This document shows, piece after piece, positions 27,474 to 34,696 of a stretch of DNA of 47,601 nt (positions are counted from its first letter, which is position 1; every line of letters begins with the position of its first letter). Both the position numbers and the translations under genes were made by a program. A model generated the notes under the pieces. It saw only the letters and a program-made list of their open reading frames with translations. It searched no databases and was not told the DNA's origin. The stretch is from an uncultured Cohaesibacter sp. (GTDB lineage: Bacteria; Pseudomonadota; Alphaproteobacteria; Rhizobiales; Cohaesibacteraceae): assembly GCF_963662805.1 (NCBI RefSeq), contig NZ_OY759853.1, positions 1-47,601 of the forward strand, read 5' to 3'.

Positions 27474-28199
27474 ATGACTGACATCACCTCTCCCACCTCT
27501 GGTGCGCCCATCGCGTCGGGCAACAAGAAGGACGACGGTAAGCGCGCGGTGAAAATCTACACCCGCTACGAACGCTTTTGGCACTGGTCACAGGCGCTGC
27601 TGATCTTCATTCTCGCCCTGTCGGGGTTCAACCTCCATGGCACCTTCCATTTTGTGCCCTTCCCACTGGCGGTGATCATCCATACCTACGCCGCCATCGC
27701 ACTGATTGTTCTGTGGCTGTTCACCACCTTCTGGAACTTCACCACAGGGCAATGGCGGCATTATCTGCCCCAGAACAAGGGCCTCTTCGCGGTTATCAAA
27801 TTCTATGCGTGGGGCATCATCGCCGGGGCACCCCATCCCTATTCCAAGACACTCAAACGCAAGCAGAATGCCCTGCAGTCCCTCGCCTATCTAACCTTCA
27901 TGGTCATCATCGGCCCGGCCCTCTGGCTGTCTGGCATCGCCTATCTGCTGTTCAACCTCTGGGCCGACCTTGATACCACACGACAGGCATTCCCCGCAGT
28001 TGCCTTCGTCCACACCGCAGCCGCCTTCGCCATGATCACCTTCGTTGTCGTTCATGTCTACATGACCACGACCGGCAAGACGGTGTTCCACTATATCCGG
28101 ACCATGATCACCGGATATGAGCGGATCGAGCTGACGGAGGTGGAGGAGGCCTATCTCGAAGAGCAGGAACCCGAACTGCTGAAAACTCCCGAAAGGTGA
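27474..28199 (+). CDS. Membrane cytochrome b (b561/thiosulfate-reductase-like), copy 2
   Basis: A 241-residue paralogue of the cytochrome b at 24713. It shares RYERFWHWSQ, FTTGQWRH, PHPYSKTLKRKQNALQS and GKTVFHYIRTMITGYE, with the same four-helix pattern and histidine positions. The N-terminus is shorter in conservation and the loop after helix 3 differs (ADLDTTRQAF). An AAGGAGAAG ribosome binding site lies in the 12-base gap after the octaheme gene. It ends the second module; a strong terminator follows. Confidence 0.88.
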   Translation: MTDITSPTSGAPIASGNKKDDGKRAVKIYTRYERFWHWSQALLIFILALSGFNLHGTFHFVPFPLAVIIHTYAAIALIVLWLFTTFWNFTTGQWRHYLPQNKGLFAVIKFYAWGIIAGAPHPYSKTLKRKQNALQSLAYLTFMVIIGPALWLSGIAYLLFNLWADLDTTRQAFPAVAFVHTAAAFAMITFVVVHVYMTTTGKTVFHYIRTMITGYERIELTEVEEAYLEEQEPELLKTPER

Positions 28200-28221
28200 G
28201 CCATCTCCTTTCAAACAAGAG

Positions 28222-28252
28222 AAGCCGCCCTGATCACTCGGGGCGGCTTTTC
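28222..28252 (+). terminator. Rho-independent terminator of the second cytochrome module
   Basis: AAGCCGCCC (28222-28230) pairs with GGGCGGCTT (28241-28249) and is followed by TTC. It lies 23 bases after the cytochrome b stop. Confidence 0.85.
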
Positions 28253-28305
28253 ATGCTTCTAGGGAGAGAAAATCGAAACAGTGACGGCCGAGCCGCACTT
28301 AAAGA

Positions 28306-28506
28306 TCAGAATGCGGTGCCGGGTTTCACGCCAAGCTTTTTCATAATCATCGCCGCCGGGCAGAAACCGGTGAAGGCAGACTGCAGCATGTTGGCACCAA
28401 CGAAAACGGTCAGCCAGACAAACAGCGGATGCACGAACAGGGTCAGCACGACAGAGAGAAGAACCATAAAGCCGGCAAAGGCAAACATCGAACGATCGAG
28501 AGACAT
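28306..28506 (-). CDS. DUF2892 (YgaP-type) small membrane protein
   Basis: A 66-residue protein, MSLDRSMFAFAGFMVLLSVV and a second hydrophobic segment, ending in GFCPAAMIMKKLGVKPG. The family motif is the NxxxxDR start followed by two helices and a conserved C-P pair. DUF2892 proteins occur with rhodanese domains (YgaP) and in sulfide/persulfide operons such as bigR. I chose the ATG at 28506 because GGAG lies 9 bases upstream. An operator-like palindrome at 28535-28552 precedes it. It probably helps handle sulfane sulfur, but the biochemical role is unproven. Confidence 0.8.
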   Translation of the reverse strand: MSLDRSMFAFAGFMVLLSVVLTLFVHPLFVWLTVFVGANMLQSAFTGFCPAAMIMKKLGVKPGTAF

Positions 28507-28534
28507 GGTGGGAGACTCCATAATTAAGAACTTT

Positions 28535-28552
28535 CTAATATTCATATATTAG
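28535..28552 (-). promoter_or_regulatory. AT-rich palindromic operator, BigR/SqrR-like, for the DUF2892 gene
   Basis: CTAATAT-TCAT-ATATTAG is a perfect inverted repeat 29 bases upstream of the chosen start. It includes ATTC-N8-GTAT, close to the ATTC-N8-GAAT site I recall for the persulfide sensor SqrR. A related sequence precedes the quinone oxidoreductase gene (34519-34535). Confidence 0.5.
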
Positions 28553-28804
28553 TATTTTTTATTTGTAAAGAGGCTTTGCCTACAACTATCGGGGCGCGAC
28601 AATTCTTCCTTCTGTACATCCCCACCAAGGGCAGGATTCAGCCAACCTGCGACAATTGGGACCACAGATCCCCCGAATTGGCACTTTCACCACAAAATGG
28701 TCACAACAAGGATCTGCTGCCGCCCGATTTGGCCCTAAGACGTGCCGTATTCCCGTGAAAGACTTTGCCTATCATCAACACTTGTTGCGGGAAGAACAAA
28801 AGAG

Positions 28805-31327
28805 ATGCGACCGACCACCCCTGAAAAGAGAGAGGGCAGAAGGGAACGGCATTACGTCGAGCTCAGACCTCAGAAATCCGATCACGAAAAATCCATATCA
28901 TCGGCCTTCAAGGTCTGGATAGGAGCCTATGCGGTCGCCATCCTGCTGGGACTTGCGGTGGTCCCTCATGCAGCCCACTCCGCGCCTGCCACCCCTGAGC
29001 CAACAGCGGCAGCTCAGGTGGCAGCGCCAACCTTCGTCAAACCAAATGACATGCAGTCGGGGGGATTGCTGTTCAAGTCCAGGGAAGAAGGGCGCTACAT
29101 CGAGGCTCCCAAGGTCGCCACAGACATCAAGCTCGACGTCACCGGACCTGTGGCCCGCGCCACCATCACCCAAAAGTTCATCAACCCCAGCGACGGTTGG
29201 ATCGAAGGCATCTATGTCTTTCCACTGCCCGACAATTCAGCGGTTGATCGTCTCAAGATGAAGATCGGTGACCGCCTGATCGAGGGCATCATCAAGCCCA
29301 AGGAAGAAGCACGCCAGATCTACGAAGACGCCAAGCGCGAAGGCAAGAAGGCCAGCCTGCTGGAGCAACATCGCCCCAATCTCTTCACCAACGCGGTGGC
29401 CAATATCGGCCCAAATGAAGCAATCACCATCCAGATCGAATATCAGCAGACCGTGCCGCGCACGGATGACGAATTCTCCTTACGCGTTCCTCTCGTCGTA
29501 GCCCCTCGCTACAATCCCGAAAATCTGCCACTGAAGCCCGTGATCGATCTGAAGCCCAACCAGTCCGAAGGCTCAACCGGTTGGGGCAATACCGATCCGG
29601 TCCCCGATCGCGACACCATCACCGCGCCGGTCCTTGATCCCGACAAAGAACCCAAGACCAATCCGGTCACCCTGTCGGTCAATCTCAAGGCCGGCTTCCC
29701 CGTTGAGAATGTGGTCAGCCATTATCACGACGTCACCATCAAACCCGAAGGTGACGACCGGATCACCCTGACCCTTGGCAAGGAAGCCGTTCCGGCGGAC
29801 AAGGATTTTCTGCTCACCTGGACCGGCAAGCCCGGTAAGACGCCCAATCTCGGTCTCTTCCATCAGCACAAACCGACCGGAACCGACCAAGACGAGGGCG
29901 ATGAGACGGCAACGACCGAGGATGACGGTGAGGACTATTTTCTGGCCTACATCACTCCACCCTACAAGCTGAGTGAGGACATTCAGGCTCCCCCGCGCGA
30001 AGTCATTTTCGTCATCGACCAGTCCGGCTCCATGGCGGGTCCTTCCATCCGGCAGGCAAAAGCCAGCCTGATCGAAGCGCTCGACCAGTTGAAGCCCGAA
30101 GACAGCTTCCAGATCATCCGCTTTGACGATCAAATGGCAACGCTGTTCCCCAACGCAAAACCCGCCTCATCCGAAGCCGTCAGCATGGCGAAAAGCTGGG
30201 TGGGCAACATCGAGGCCGAAGGCGGCACCGAAATGCTGCCAGCAATGAAAGAGGCCCTCAAGGATGACAATCCGAACGCATCCACCCTGCGTCAGGTCAT
30301 TTTTCTCACTGACGGTGCCATCGGCAATGAACGCCAACTTTTCGAGGCAGTCAAATCCGACAAGGGCCGCTCGCGCATCTTCACCGTCGGCATCGGCTCG
30401 GCTCCCAACAGCTTCTTCATGACCAGAGCTGCCGAGGTTGGTCGGGGCACCTTCACCCATATCGGCGACGTCACCGAAGTGAAGGACAAGATGGGCAAGC
30501 TCTTCAGCCAGTTGACGAGCCCCGTCGCTACCGACCTCAAGATTGACATAGCCGATGGCGAAGGCATCGAAGCCTCCCCAAGCGAATTGCCTGATCTCTA
30601 TCGCGGCGAACCGGTGGTGATGGCACTCAAGGCCAAAAAACTCGGCAAGAGCCTCACCCTCACCGGACGGTTTGGCAATCAGCCATGGTCCATGACCGTG
30701 GACATCACCAAAGCCGCCCCGTCAAAGGCCATCGACAAACTCTGGGCGCGCGGCAAGATCCGCCAGCTTGAGAACGAACGTCTTCTCGCCGACGATCCCG
30801 CAGCAATTGACAAGTCAATCGAGAGCCTCGGCCTCAAGCATCATCTGGTCACGCGTTTGACGAGCCTTGTGGCCGTCGATGTCACACCATCACGGCCCGA
30901 CAGCAAAACGCTTGAAAGCAAGAAGGTTCCGTTGAACCTGCCCGACGGCTGGGAGTTCGACAAGGTCTTCGGCGGAGACGAGGAAATGATGGCCGACACC
31001 GCTGCGCCTCTCATGGCTCCGATGGTCAATGCTCCATCACCCGCGCCACAACGGCTCGCTCAACGGGCAAAGACGCGCTCGGGCATCGCTGGCTTCCTTC
31101 CCGGAAGCACCAAATACCTCGCCATGGAGACGGCTCCCGCCCCGGGCACCATGCAGGTTGCTGCAGTGCCGACAGGCACAGGCCAGATCACGCTGCCAAA
31201 GACGGCAACCACATCGAACCTGTTGATCCTTGCCGGCATTGCCATGCTGTTGCTCTCGGGAAGCCTGCTTGTCTGGATGCAATGGCGTCGGATGAAACCG
31301 GCCACGCATCGACCTCGCTTTCATTGA
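28805..31327 (+). CDS. Marine proteobacterial sortase target protein (VIT plus VWA domains, LPKTA sorting signal)
   Basis: An 840-residue surface protein. Order: basic N-terminus, signal or anchor helix (about 37-59), a VIT domain (about 80-210; ITQKFINPSDGWIEGIYVFP), an acidic linker, a VWA domain with MIDAS motif DQSGSMAG, then a Pro/Ala-rich stalk. The C-terminal sorting signal starts at LPKTA (797-801), followed by a hydrophobic helix and a basic tail. This matches the TIGR03788-type family that always accompanies a class GN sortase, encoded 66 bases downstream. The ATG at 28805 is preferred to the GTG at 28742. The function of the displayed VIT/VWA protein is unknown; metal-dependent adhesion is plausible. 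Confidence 0.93.
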   Translation: MRPTTPEKREGRRERHYVELRPQKSDHEKSISSAFKVWIGAYAVAILLGLAVVPHAAHSAPATPEPTAAAQVAAPTFVKPNDMQSGGLLFKSREEGRYIEAPKVATDIKLDVTGPVARATITQKFINPSDGWIEGIYVFPLPDNSAVDRLKMKIGDRLIEGIIKPKEEARQIYEDAKREGKKASLLEQHRPNLFTNAVANIGPNEAITIQIEYQQTVPRTDDEFSLRVPLVVAPRYNPENLPLKPVIDLKPNQSEGSTGWGNTDPVPDRDTITAPVLDPDKEPKTNPVTLSVNLKAGFPVENVVSHYHDVTIKPEGDDRITLTLGKEAVPADKDFLLTWTGKPGKTPNLGLFHQHKPTGTDQDEGDETATTEDDGEDYFLAYITPPYKLSEDIQAPPREVIFVIDQSGSMAGPSIRQAKASLIEALDQLKPEDSFQIIRFDDQMATLFPNAKPASSEAVSMAKSWVGNIEAEGGTEMLPAMKEALKDDNPNASTLRQVIFLTDGAIGNERQLFEAVKSDKGRSRIFTVGIGSAPNSFFMTRAAEVGRGTFTHIGDVTEVKDKMGKLFSQLTSPVATDLKIDIADGEGIEASPSELPDLYRGEPVVMALKAKKLGKSLTLTGRFGNQPWSMTVDITKAAPSKAIDKLWARGKIRQLENERLLADDPAAIDKSIESLGLKHHLVTRLTSLVAVDVTPSRPDSKTLESKKVPLNLPDGWEFDKVFGGDEEMMADTAAPLMAPMVNAPSPAPQRLAQRAKTRSGIAGFLPGSTKYLAMETAPAPGTMQVAAVPTGTGQITLPKTATTSNLLILAGIAMLLLSGSLLVWMQWRRMKPATHRPRFH

Positions 31328-31393
31328 CACTCCAGCTGCGGGGAGCAACCATGCTTCCCGCAACAACATCGACAATCTGAAGGCACCCGCATC

Positions 31394-32038
31394 GTGCAAC
31401 CCGTTAAAGCCACTACCACTACCCCGACCGCACGCAAAGTCCTCTATGGCCTGAGCCTTCTGAGCGGGCTAGCCGGATTTGCCTGCCTCGCTGTCGGTCT
31501 CTGGATCCCGGCCAAGGCGGAGCTCGCGCAATATCTGCTCGAGCGGGCATGGGAGAAGAGCCGCATCAGCGGGGAGCCGATCAAGGCATGGCCATGGGCC
31601 GACAGCTGGCCCGTCGCGCGTCTGACGATCCCGTCCCTCGATTTCGAGGCCATCATTCTCCATGAAGCCGGAGGCGAAGGCCTCGCCTTCGGACCGGTCT
31701 TCCTCAGCCAGTCCGCTCCCATCGGCAGCACCGGAACCAGCGTCATCTCCGCCCATCGGGACACTCACTTCAAGGCCCTTGCCGACTTGAAACCCGGTGC
31801 CTTTGTCACCGTCGAAACCCTAGCCGGTGACAAGGACACCTATCAGATCGACAGTCTGCGCAAGGCCCGTTGGGACCAGTCGGGCCTGACCCGCGAGGCG
31901 CTCGAACCCCGTCTGGCGCTGACCACCTGCTGGCCCTTTGGCTCGCTCACTCCCGGCCCGATGCGTTTCATCGCCGAAGCCCACCTGTCGGAGCAAACCG
32001 CTGCGTTCAACGAAAGCGCAGAGGTCCTCCCACAATAA
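31394..32038 (+). CDS. Class GN (marine proteobacterial) sortase
   Basis: A 214-residue membrane-anchored transpeptidase (TIGR03784-type) with an N-terminal helix (about 18-38). The active-site set is visible: His121 in SAHRDTH, Cys179 in LALTTCWPFG and Arg191 in PGPMRFIAEA. Sortases cleave LPXT(G/A) signals and join the protein to an envelope acceptor. In Gram-negative bacteria this class has one dedicated target, here the VIT/VWA protein upstream. The start codon is GTG 31394 with GAAGG upstream. The acceptor molecule in proteobacteria is not known to me. Confidence 0.94.
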   Translation: MQPVKATTTTPTARKVLYGLSLLSGLAGFACLAVGLWIPAKAELAQYLLERAWEKSRISGEPIKAWPWADSWPVARLTIPSLDFEAIILHEAGGEGLAFGPVFLSQSAPIGSTGTSVISAHRDTHFKALADLKPGAFVTVETLAGDKDTYQIDSLRKARWDQSGLTREALEPRLALTTCWPFGSLTPGPMRFIAEAHLSEQTAAFNESAEVLPQ

Positions 32039-32174
32039 GGCCCGCATCAGGGGCATCAGTCCGCAGGTAGGCACGAAAAATTTGATTGCCCTTGCAGCCG
32101 GTTTGACCTAAAACCGGGTCTTACCACCACACCATCCGCTGGCAGATTTCCCTTCCCTGTTGCTAGGTATTCCC

Positions 32175-33080
32175 ATGTCCCGTTGGACCGCAAACTCGCT
32201 ATTGCTCTTGGCCGCCATGATCTGGGGCGCGGCGTTCGTTGCGCAGTCAACCGCCATGGACTCCATGGGCCCGCTCGGCTTCAATGGCGTGCGGTTCATC
32301 CTCGCTGCAGCAGCAGTCGCACCCTTCGCCTGGATAGAATGGAAGCGAAGCCAGCGCCGCCTGTCCCGCAGTGGATACATCAAGTCCGTGCAGGTTGGCA
32401 TTCTCTTCTTCATCGCCATCACCGCCCAACAATATGGCTTCTTCACCACCTCAGTGACCAACGCCGGTTTCCTGACCGCGCTTTACGTGGTCCTGACCCC
32501 GATCATGGGCATCATCCTGTTCCGGACCATGCCGAACCCGCTGATCTGGCCAATTGTCGCCCTGTCCATGGCAGGAGCCTACCTGCTTGCGGGCAGCCTT
32601 GGCACCATGAAGACCGGCGACCTTTTGATGATCGTCAGCGCCCTCTTCTGGGCTTTGCAGATCATTTACATCGGCCGTCTGGTCAATGAGCAGGGCAACC
32701 CGGTGACGATCGCCTTCATCCAGTTCTTGACCACCGGTATCATCGGGCTGATCGCTGGATTGTTTCTGGAACCGATGGAGCTGTCCAACTTGCGTGGTGC
32801 TTGGATCGAGATCGCCTACACAGGCATTCTCTCCGGCGGACTGTCCTTCACCCTGCAGGCCATTGCACAGCGCTACACACCGCCTTCGGATGCAGCAATC
32901 CTTCTGTCGAGCGAAAGCCTCTTTGCCGCCCTGTTCGGCGCGCTTCTGCTCGGTGAGCGGATCACGCCTTTACAAATGCTGGGCTGCGCCTTCATCTTCT
33001 CCTGCATCCTCTTGGTGGAGCTTCTGCCGTTCCTGCAAAGACGCATTGCCCGCCGCCGGAAAGCCAATCTGACGGTCTAG
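32175..33080 (+). CDS. DMT-superfamily (EamA) transporter
   Basis: A 301-residue protein with ten predicted membrane helices in two EamA repeats. The first repeat opens with SLLLLAAMIWGAAFVAQSTA and the second contains LLMIVSALFWALQIIYIGRL. The C-terminal half has SSESLFAALFGALLLGERIT, the typical signature of drug/metabolite exporters. The substrate cannot be predicted. ATG 32175 (MSRWTANS) is chosen over the TTG at 32160. It converges with the sulfide:quinone oxidoreductase-like gene. Confidence 0.92.
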   Translation: MSRWTANSLLLLAAMIWGAAFVAQSTAMDSMGPLGFNGVRFILAAAAVAPFAWIEWKRSQRRLSRSGYIKSVQVGILFFIAITAQQYGFFTTSVTNAGFLTALYVVLTPIMGIILFRTMPNPLIWPIVALSMAGAYLLAGSLGTMKTGDLLMIVSALFWALQIIYIGRLVNEQGNPVTIAFIQFLTTGIIGLIAGLFLEPMELSNLRGAWIEIAYTGILSGGLSFTLQAIAQRYTPPSDAAILLSSESLFAALFGALLLGERITPLQMLGCAFIFSCILLVELLPFLQRRIARRRKANLTV

Positions 33081-33106
33081 CTCACAGGCACGCCCAAGCT
33101 TCCAAC

Positions 33107-33150
33107 AAAAAGCCCCTGCCCGACTATGCGGACAGGGGCTTTTGTTTTTT
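33107..33150. terminator. Bidirectional terminator between the EamA transporter and the quinone oxidoreductase gene
   Basis: AAAAGCCCCTG pairs with CAGGGGCTTTT, with a further CCG/CGG inner stem. TTTTGTTTTTTG follows on the plus strand and A-rich sequence precedes it, so it can serve both convergent genes. Confidence 0.9.
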
Positions 33151-33167
33151 GATCGGATCTACGGGGA

Positions 33168-34439
33168 TCAGTTCTTGATCTTGGCAATATCGAGGAACTT
33201 CAACACGGCCCGCTCGTAATAGGGCTCGGTTTCGCCCTTGCGGATCTTGCGCAGGAAGTATTTCTCAAAGGCAATCTTGGCCAGATGCACCCATTTGCCC
33301 TGCCCCGAATAGTTGGTATTGCGCGGCGGGATCTGCGGCATGGCAACGAAGGCGAGGCCTGAATCCCCGAAGTCGGCCAAACAGATGGCATTCCATGTCG
33401 CCTCGTGGGTTGGGTCTTTGCCCTTCTCCAGCTCGGCCATGTTCTGCGCAGCCGCGGTCACCATGGATTCGATCATATAGCCGGTTTTCGGCACGCCCAC
33501 CGGGACCGGGGTCTTCTCATATGGCGGAATGGCGATACAGACGCCGATACCGAAGATGTTGGGATATTTCGGATTGCGCTGGTGCTTGTCGACGATGACG
33601 AAGCCGCGCGGATTGACCAGACCTTCAATGCCCTGCAGAGCCGGAATGCCTCGGAAGGCTGGAAGCATCATGGAATGCTTGAAGGGCAGCTCGTGCTTCT
33701 GCTTCTCCGATCCGTCCTCATTGCACTCGGTGACATGCATCACACCCGCTTCAACCTTGTCGACCTTGGCATTGGTGATCCACTTGACCGTGCGATCGCG
33801 GAATGCAGATTCCAGCATGCCCTTGGTGTCGCCGACACCGCCGAGACCAAGATGACCGACATAGGGCTCGGACGTGACGAACGTCATCGGCACCTTGTCG
33901 CGGATCTTGCGCTTGCGCAGGTCCGTGTCGAAAATCATTGCGGTCTCATAGGCCGGGCCATAGCAGGACGCGCCCTGAACGGCTCCAACGACAATCGGCC
34001 CGGGATCAGCGCAGAAGGCTTCCCATTTCTCGAAGCCTTTTGTTGCATGGTCCACATCGCAGACCGAAATGGTGTTACCTTCCGGCCCCAATCCCTCGAT
34101 CTCGTCAAAAGCCAGTTCGGGCCCGGTCGCAATCACCAGATAATCGTAGGAAACGCTCTCGCCATTACTGAGGCCGACCGAGTTGTTCTCGGGGTCGAGG
34201 CTCTCGACAGAGGCATGGATGAAATCCACCTTGTTCTTGGGCAGAACCGTCGCCAGATCGAGCGTGATGTCCGCTTTCTTGCGCCAGCCCACGGCAACCC
34301 ACGGGTTGGACGGGGTAAACTGGAAGAACGGCTTGTTGGAAACCACCGTCACCTTGTCCGCCTTTTTCAATTCCTGCCGAAACTCATAGGCCGCTGAAAG
34401 ACCGCCAAGACCTCCGCCCAATACCACTACATGCGTCAT
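33168..34439 (-). CDS. sqr: Sulfide:quinone oxidoreductase-like FAD flavoprotein
   Basis: A 423-residue flavoprotein of the SQR/FCSD group. It opens with the FAD-binding VVVLGGGLGGLSAAYEF. Three cysteines, Cys127 (SVCDVD), Cys159 (GASCYGPAYE) and Cys353 (AICLADFG), lie where SQR has its catalytic and bridging set (124, 156 and 347 in Aquifex). GVCIAIPPYEKTPVPVGVPK is typical of SQR-like proteins. A membrane-facing C-terminal helix (WVHLAKIAFEKYFLRKIRKG) is present. SQR oxidises sulfide to sulfane sulfur and reduces quinone. The exact SQR type is not resolved. A TGTTTTCCTCCTT-like region upstream supplies the ribosome binding site (AAGGAGGAAAAC). Confidence 0.86.
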   Translation of the reverse strand: MTHVVVLGGGLGGLSAAYEFRQELKKADKVTVVSNKPFFQFTPSNPWVAVGWRKKADITLDLATVLPKNKVDFIHASVESLDPENNSVGLSNGESVSYDYLVIATGPELAFDEIEGLGPEGNTISVCDVDHATKGFEKWEAFCADPGPIVVGAVQGASCYGPAYETAMIFDTDLRKRKIRDKVPMTFVTSEPYVGHLGLGGVGDTKGMLESAFRDRTVKWITNAKVDKVEAGVMHVTECNEDGSEKQKHELPFKHSMMLPAFRGIPALQGIEGLVNPRGFVIVDKHQRNPKYPNIFGIGVCIAIPPYEKTPVPVGVPKTGYMIESMVTAAAQNMAELEKGKDPTHEATWNAICLADFGDSGLAFVAMPQIPPRNTNYSGQGKWVHLAKIAFEKYFLRKIRKGETEPYYERAVLKFLDIAKIKN

Positions 34440-34516
34440 GTTTTCCTCCTTACTCTGGCCCCCTGCGCAACCATGTCAAAACAGGTGCCAGTCTCAACCG
34501 GGCAGACATACTCAAT

Positions 34517-34542
34517 TTTCGAATATTAGAATGTTTTAATAC
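34517..34542 (-). promoter_or_regulatory. AT-rich operator-like site upstream of the sqr-like gene
   Basis: TTTC-GAATATTA-GAAT (plus strand) fits the ATTC-N8-GAAT pattern in all but one base, read on either strand. TTTTAATAC follows. It lies about 80 bases upstream of the start and shares AATATTAGAA with the site before the DUF2892 gene. Confidence 0.5.
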
Positions 34543-34696
34543 AATAAGCCATACATCATTCGGCGAATGGTCACCGGAAAAAATGCCAAGCCAGAAAGAG
34601 CGGGACTTTTCTTGCCAGCCCTCTTCATATTCCCTATTTGTTCCCTTATATTGAGGACTCATTCCAGCATCGAACTCCCCGGAAGGGTATCAGCGC

